A DNA stretch of 64,000 bases from Amycolatopsis pretoriensis (lineage in GTDB: Bacteria > Actinomycetota > Actinomycetes > Mycobacteriales > Pseudonocardiaceae), in contig NZ_FNUJ01000002.1 of NCBI RefSeq assembly GCF_900107925.1, positions 124,001 through 188,000 of the forward strand, in the 5' to 3' direction. The notes below the pieces were generated by a model. The model saw only the letters and a program-made list of their open reading frames with translations. It was not told where the DNA came from and searched no databases. Of the stretch, positions 61,490 through 64,000 are shown piece after piece; within the stretch, counting starts at the first letter, position 1; every line of letters begins with the position of its first letter. The position numbers and the translations under genes were made by a program.

Positions 61490-62053
61490 ATGTCGCAGGA
61501 AACGACGGGCGCACCACTGGAGATCATCGCGGCGTCCCTGCGCCGCGAACGGACCCGCGCGGGCTTGTCCCTCACCGAGGTCGCGCGCCGCGCCGGCCTG
61601 GCCAAGTCGACGCTGTCCCAGCTGGAGTCCGGCACCGGCAACCCGAGCGTCGAGACGCTCTGGGCCCTCGGCGTCGCCCTCGACGTCCCGTTCTCGCGGC
61701 TGGTCGAGCCCGAACGGCCGAAGGTCCGCGTCATCCGGGCGGGCAAGGGTCCGACGGTGTTCGCCGAACACGCCGACTACGCGTGCACGCTGCTGTCTGC
61801 CTGTCCCCCGTCCGCGCGGCGGGACATGTACCTCATCCGGGCGGAACCCGGGACGCCGCGGCGGTCCGACCCGCACATGACCGGCGTGATGGAACACATC
61901 GTGCTGTGTGCGGGACGCGCCCGGGTGGGCGTCCTGGAAGCACCGGAAGAGCTGAACCCCGGCGACTACATCTCCTACCCGGGCGACGTCCCGCACATCT
62001 TCGAAGCCCTCGAGCCGGGCACTTACGGCGTCGAGATCTCCGAGTACGTCTAG
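61490..62053 (+). CDS. XRE-cupin transcriptional regulator
   Basis: 187 residues. XRE helix-turn-helix at about 10-65 (SLTEVARRAGLAKSTLSQLESG) and a cupin sensor at 105-185 (HMTGVMEHIVLCAGRARVG, GDYISYPGDVPHIFEAL). It probably represses azlCD and itself and senses an amino acid. ATG nine bases after GGAG; an ATG five codons upstream is possible. Its stop overlaps the next convergent gene by 4 bp. Confidence 0.87.
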   Translation: MSQETTGAPLEIIAASLRRERTRAGLSLTEVARRAGLAKSTLSQLESGTGNPSVETLWALGVALDVPFSRLVEPERPKVRVIRAGKGPTVFAEHADYACTLLSACPPSARRDMYLIRAEPGTPRRSDPHMTGVMEHIVLCAGRARVGVLEAPEELNPGDYISYPGDVPHIFEALEPGTYGVEISEYV

Positions 62054-62826
62054 GACGGCGGCGCGAGCTTTTCGCAGAGCGCGGCGGGAAACCGCGGTTC
62101 CACGGCCAGGATCTCGCCGCAGCCGCCCCCGTTCGCCGACGCGAACGACGCCCAGCCGTTGCCCGCCCACCGGTAGGCGACCCGGTTCGCGCGCTGGCCG
62201 CTGTGCCGCTGCAGGTCGTGGATCAGCCAGTCCTGGACGCACGCCCGCGTGGTCCCGGAGTACTCGGCTTCCGCGCTGAACTCCGCCTGCGCCACCCAGG
62301 CCGGGTCGCAGTGGTCCGCCGGCGGTTCGCAGCCGAGGATCTTGTCGCACTTCCGCCAGCCGCCGGAAACCAGTCCCCACGTGTCCTCGGCGTTGACGAC
62401 CACCGGCCGTTTCCCGATCGCGGCCGCCGCGGTCAGCGGGAAGTCGGCCGGGGCCGTTTCGCAGTGCGGGCCGCCACCGGGCCGGAAGAGGACGGCGGCG
62501 TCGATCCGGGTGGCGGACTCGGTGACCTCCACGTGCGGGCCGACGGCACAGGCCGGCAGGTCGACGCGCAGGACCGCGCTGCGGTCGTCCGGCCCCGGCC
62601 GGAGATCCGTGACCCACGCGGTCATGGTCCCCGGCCCGGTCGGCACGACCGGCGGCGTCGGCGAGGTGGGCGCGGACGCCGCCGTCGGCGCGAGCGGTGC
62701 GGGCGACGCCTTCGGCGCGGAGACACTGCGGTACGGGATGTCCAGCGCCAGCACCAGCCCGAAGGCGAGCCCGCCCGCCGCGAGCGTCCCGAACGTCCAC
62801 AACACCGGTTTGACGAATCTCCGCAC
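62050..62826 (-). CDS. Membrane-anchored extracytoplasmic protein, unknown
   Basis: 258 residues: one N-terminal transmembrane helix (about 8-27), a Pro/Ala/Thr linker, and an outer domain with eight or so cysteines (CEPPADHCDP, GGCGEILAVE), presumably in disulphides. No family recognised. GTG start after a G-run. Confidence 0.6.
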   Translation of the reverse strand: MRRFVKPVLWTFGTLAAGGLAFGLVLALDIPYRSVSAPKASPAPLAPTAASAPTSPTPPVVPTGPGTMTAWVTDLRPGPDDRSAVLRVDLPACAVGPHVEVTESATRIDAAVLFRPGGGPHCETAPADFPLTAAAAIGKRPVVVNAEDTWGLVSGGWRKCDKILGCEPPADHCDPAWVAQAEFSAEAEYSGTTRACVQDWLIHDLQRHSGQRANRVAYRWAGNGWASFASANGGGCGEILAVEPRFPAALCEKLAPPS

Positions 62827-62970
62827 CGAAGCCCCCCATGCTCGGCGCGAGCCTAGCGGGTGCCGGTCACCAGCCGCGCTCGGCGAGGCGGTGCGGCCTC
62901 GCCGCATGCGTGCCCGCGGGTGGCTTGACGTCACGCGCGTCCGTCTCACCAGAACGACGGGCGAGACGCT

Positions 62971-63969
62971 TCAGGGCATAGGTATGACCTGACCTCCAAC
63001 CTGGCGGTCCTGAGCTTCGTCGAGAGCTGCGAGCACGCGGCCTGGATCGTCGATCAGCTCGAACAGGCCGCTCGTCCGGCGCGCCCACAGGATCGGATCC
63101 TCCCGCTCGGCCAATGCCGCGGCCGACGCAAACTGGCCTTGGAGGTTGACTGGCAGCCGACCAGCCAGAGCTGCCCCGAGCCGGCGACAAAGGACGGCTC
63201 GTGGCGAAGACGGCCGCACGAACCGGCTCAGTCCCCCTGTCACCGGTGCGACGGTGTCGGGAATGTCAGCGAGAGCTGCGACGGCATCGCGCACCCAGCC
63301 GCCGTCCCACGCTTCGGTGAGCGGTACGGCTACCTGCTGGACCACGGCAATCGCCCCTCGCCCCAGAGCCAGGGAAAGCCCACCGGGGTCCTCGTGGTAG
63401 TTCAGGTAGCGGGCGACATCGACTCCCGGAGGGCACACTTCGCCGAGGACCACGTCGCCGACGAAGTTGCTCGGGTCGACGAGCCAGCCCTCCCGCACCA
63501 CCACGGACGGCTTCAAATGAACTCGGTACAAATAGAACTGGGCACCATGCTCGGCCTGGTCGTCGATCCGCCTCAGCATGTTGTGGACCGCGGCCTCGTA
63601 CGTGCCGACATGGAGCGCCTTCGCCCGCTGGCCCGCAGCCCACTCGGCGACCCGCTGGTCACCACCCATCGCAATGCGGGCTTCGGCAGTGAGCAGGGCT
63701 GCGGGATCGAAGTCTTTCGTCGGCCAGTCCGGCTGCGTGCTGGTGTGATACCAAGAGAACCTGGAGACCTTGTCGTCGTCGAGCGCGGGATCGTCAGGGT
63801 CGACCGTCACCCGGGGCGAGTCCTCGTGCTCGCAGGTCATGCCGCAGCCGGGGCACATCTCCGTCGCCTGTTCCCACCGGTCGATCCAGTCAAGATCCAC
63901 CTTCCACCGATGCCCGCAGGCCCCGCACAGCATCCGCCGCTCGCGCGAGAAGTCGATCCGCCGTTCCAC
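62971..63969 (-). CDS. Zinc-ribbon protein with possible ART-like core, unknown
   Basis: 332 residues. Residues 15-45 hold a CGACG and CPGCG pair (zinc ribbon). The middle has SWYHTSTQPDW, ALHVGTYEAAVHNMLRR and FYLYRVHL, an order that recalls ADP-ribosyltransferase-like folds (H-x-T, then HxGT..A, then Y-x-x-x strand). No motif proves it. Codon use is visibly less GC3-biased than in neighbours, which fits acquisition. The start is GTG; the gene is complete in the window. The last 31 bases of the window show nothing. Confidence 0.55.
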   Translation of the reverse strand: MERRIDFSRERRMLCGACGHRWKVDLDWIDRWEQATEMCPGCGMTCEHEDSPRVTVDPDDPALDDDKVSRFSWYHTSTQPDWPTKDFDPAALLTAEARIAMGGDQRVAEWAAGQRAKALHVGTYEAAVHNMLRRIDDQAEHGAQFYLYRVHLKPSVVVREGWLVDPSNFVGDVVLGEVCPPGVDVARYLNYHEDPGGLSLALGRGAIAVVQQVAVPLTEAWDGGWVRDAVAALADIPDTVAPVTGGLSRFVRPSSPRAVLCRRLGAALAGRLPVNLQGQFASAAALAEREDPILWARRTSGLFELIDDPGRVLAALDEAQDRQVGGQVIPMP

Positions 63970-64000
63970 GGCTCCATTCTCCGTGCGCTCCGTCGCGGCG

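Overview
The window is very GC-rich, with strong G/C bias at third codon positions, frequent GTG starts and gene pairs that overlap by 1-4 bases. It carries a four-gene conservon (multi-component G-protein system), a SARP regulator, Ku, and a ruvC-ruvA-ruvB-yajC-secD-secF-apt-rel block in the order used by mycobacteria and other Actinobacteria. Together with the type of intergenic palindromes, this points to a chromosomal segment of an actinomycete of the Pseudonocardiaceae (Amycolatopsis-like). The genus is an inference. I see no rRNA, tRNA, CRISPR array, insertion sequence or prophage.

Layout. 0-15 kb: a secreted discoidin/beta-helix protein, a MarR-flanked metallo-hydrolase plus flavin monooxygenase operon, ribA, a LysE exporter, a MetE-like methyltransferase, a DinB2-like polymerase, a TetR/diiron oxygenase pair, and ahcY behind an apparent S-adenosylhomocysteine (SAH) riboswitch with its own promoter and terminator. 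15-21 kb: a small membrane gene, an ArsR gene followed by the wreck of a cation-efflux gene, a Cys-rich mini-protein beside Ku, and the conservon cvnABCD followed by a StyA-like flavoprotein. 21-29 kb: a TetR gene with a large palindrome at its promoter, a heterodimeric ABC exporter, a LigD-type phosphoesterase fused to a dead ligase domain, an MFS pump and two small envelope or secreted proteins. 29-38 kb: a large SARP-NB-ARC-TPR regulator, a DJ-1 enzyme divergent from a GlxA-type regulator, a YibE/F membrane protein, a glyoxalase II-like enzyme and a membrane-anchored cyclophilin.

From 38.4 to 48.3 kb about ten genes sit between the cyclophilin gene and rel, which are neighbours in mycobacteria. 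This insert-like stretch has a GH97 glycosidase, a P-loop protein, a MarR/amidohydrolase pair around a perfect 20-bp palindrome, a LuxR remnant, and a two-gene operon whose products share one short glycine-rich motif, at the N-terminus of one protein and the C-terminus of the other. That pair resembles known amyloid-signalling partners and is my best candidate for an undescribed system. 48.3-60 kb is the conserved housekeeping block (rel, apt, secF, secD, yajC, ruvB, ruvA, ruvC, yebC, pdxT). 60-64 kb holds a cluster of perfect intergenic palindromes, azlCD divergent from an XRE-cupin regulator across three GTTC/GAAC operators, and two unassigned genes.

Working together: ahcY clears SAH under direct SAH control; Ku and the LigD-like protein point to end joining; SecDF-YajC drives protein export; RuvABC resolves Holliday junctions; Rel and Apt lie in purine and (p)ppGpp metabolism. 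Several local regulators (MarR, TetR, GlxA-type, XRE-cupin) are divergent from the genes they probably control, and several appear to be transcribed without a 5' leader.
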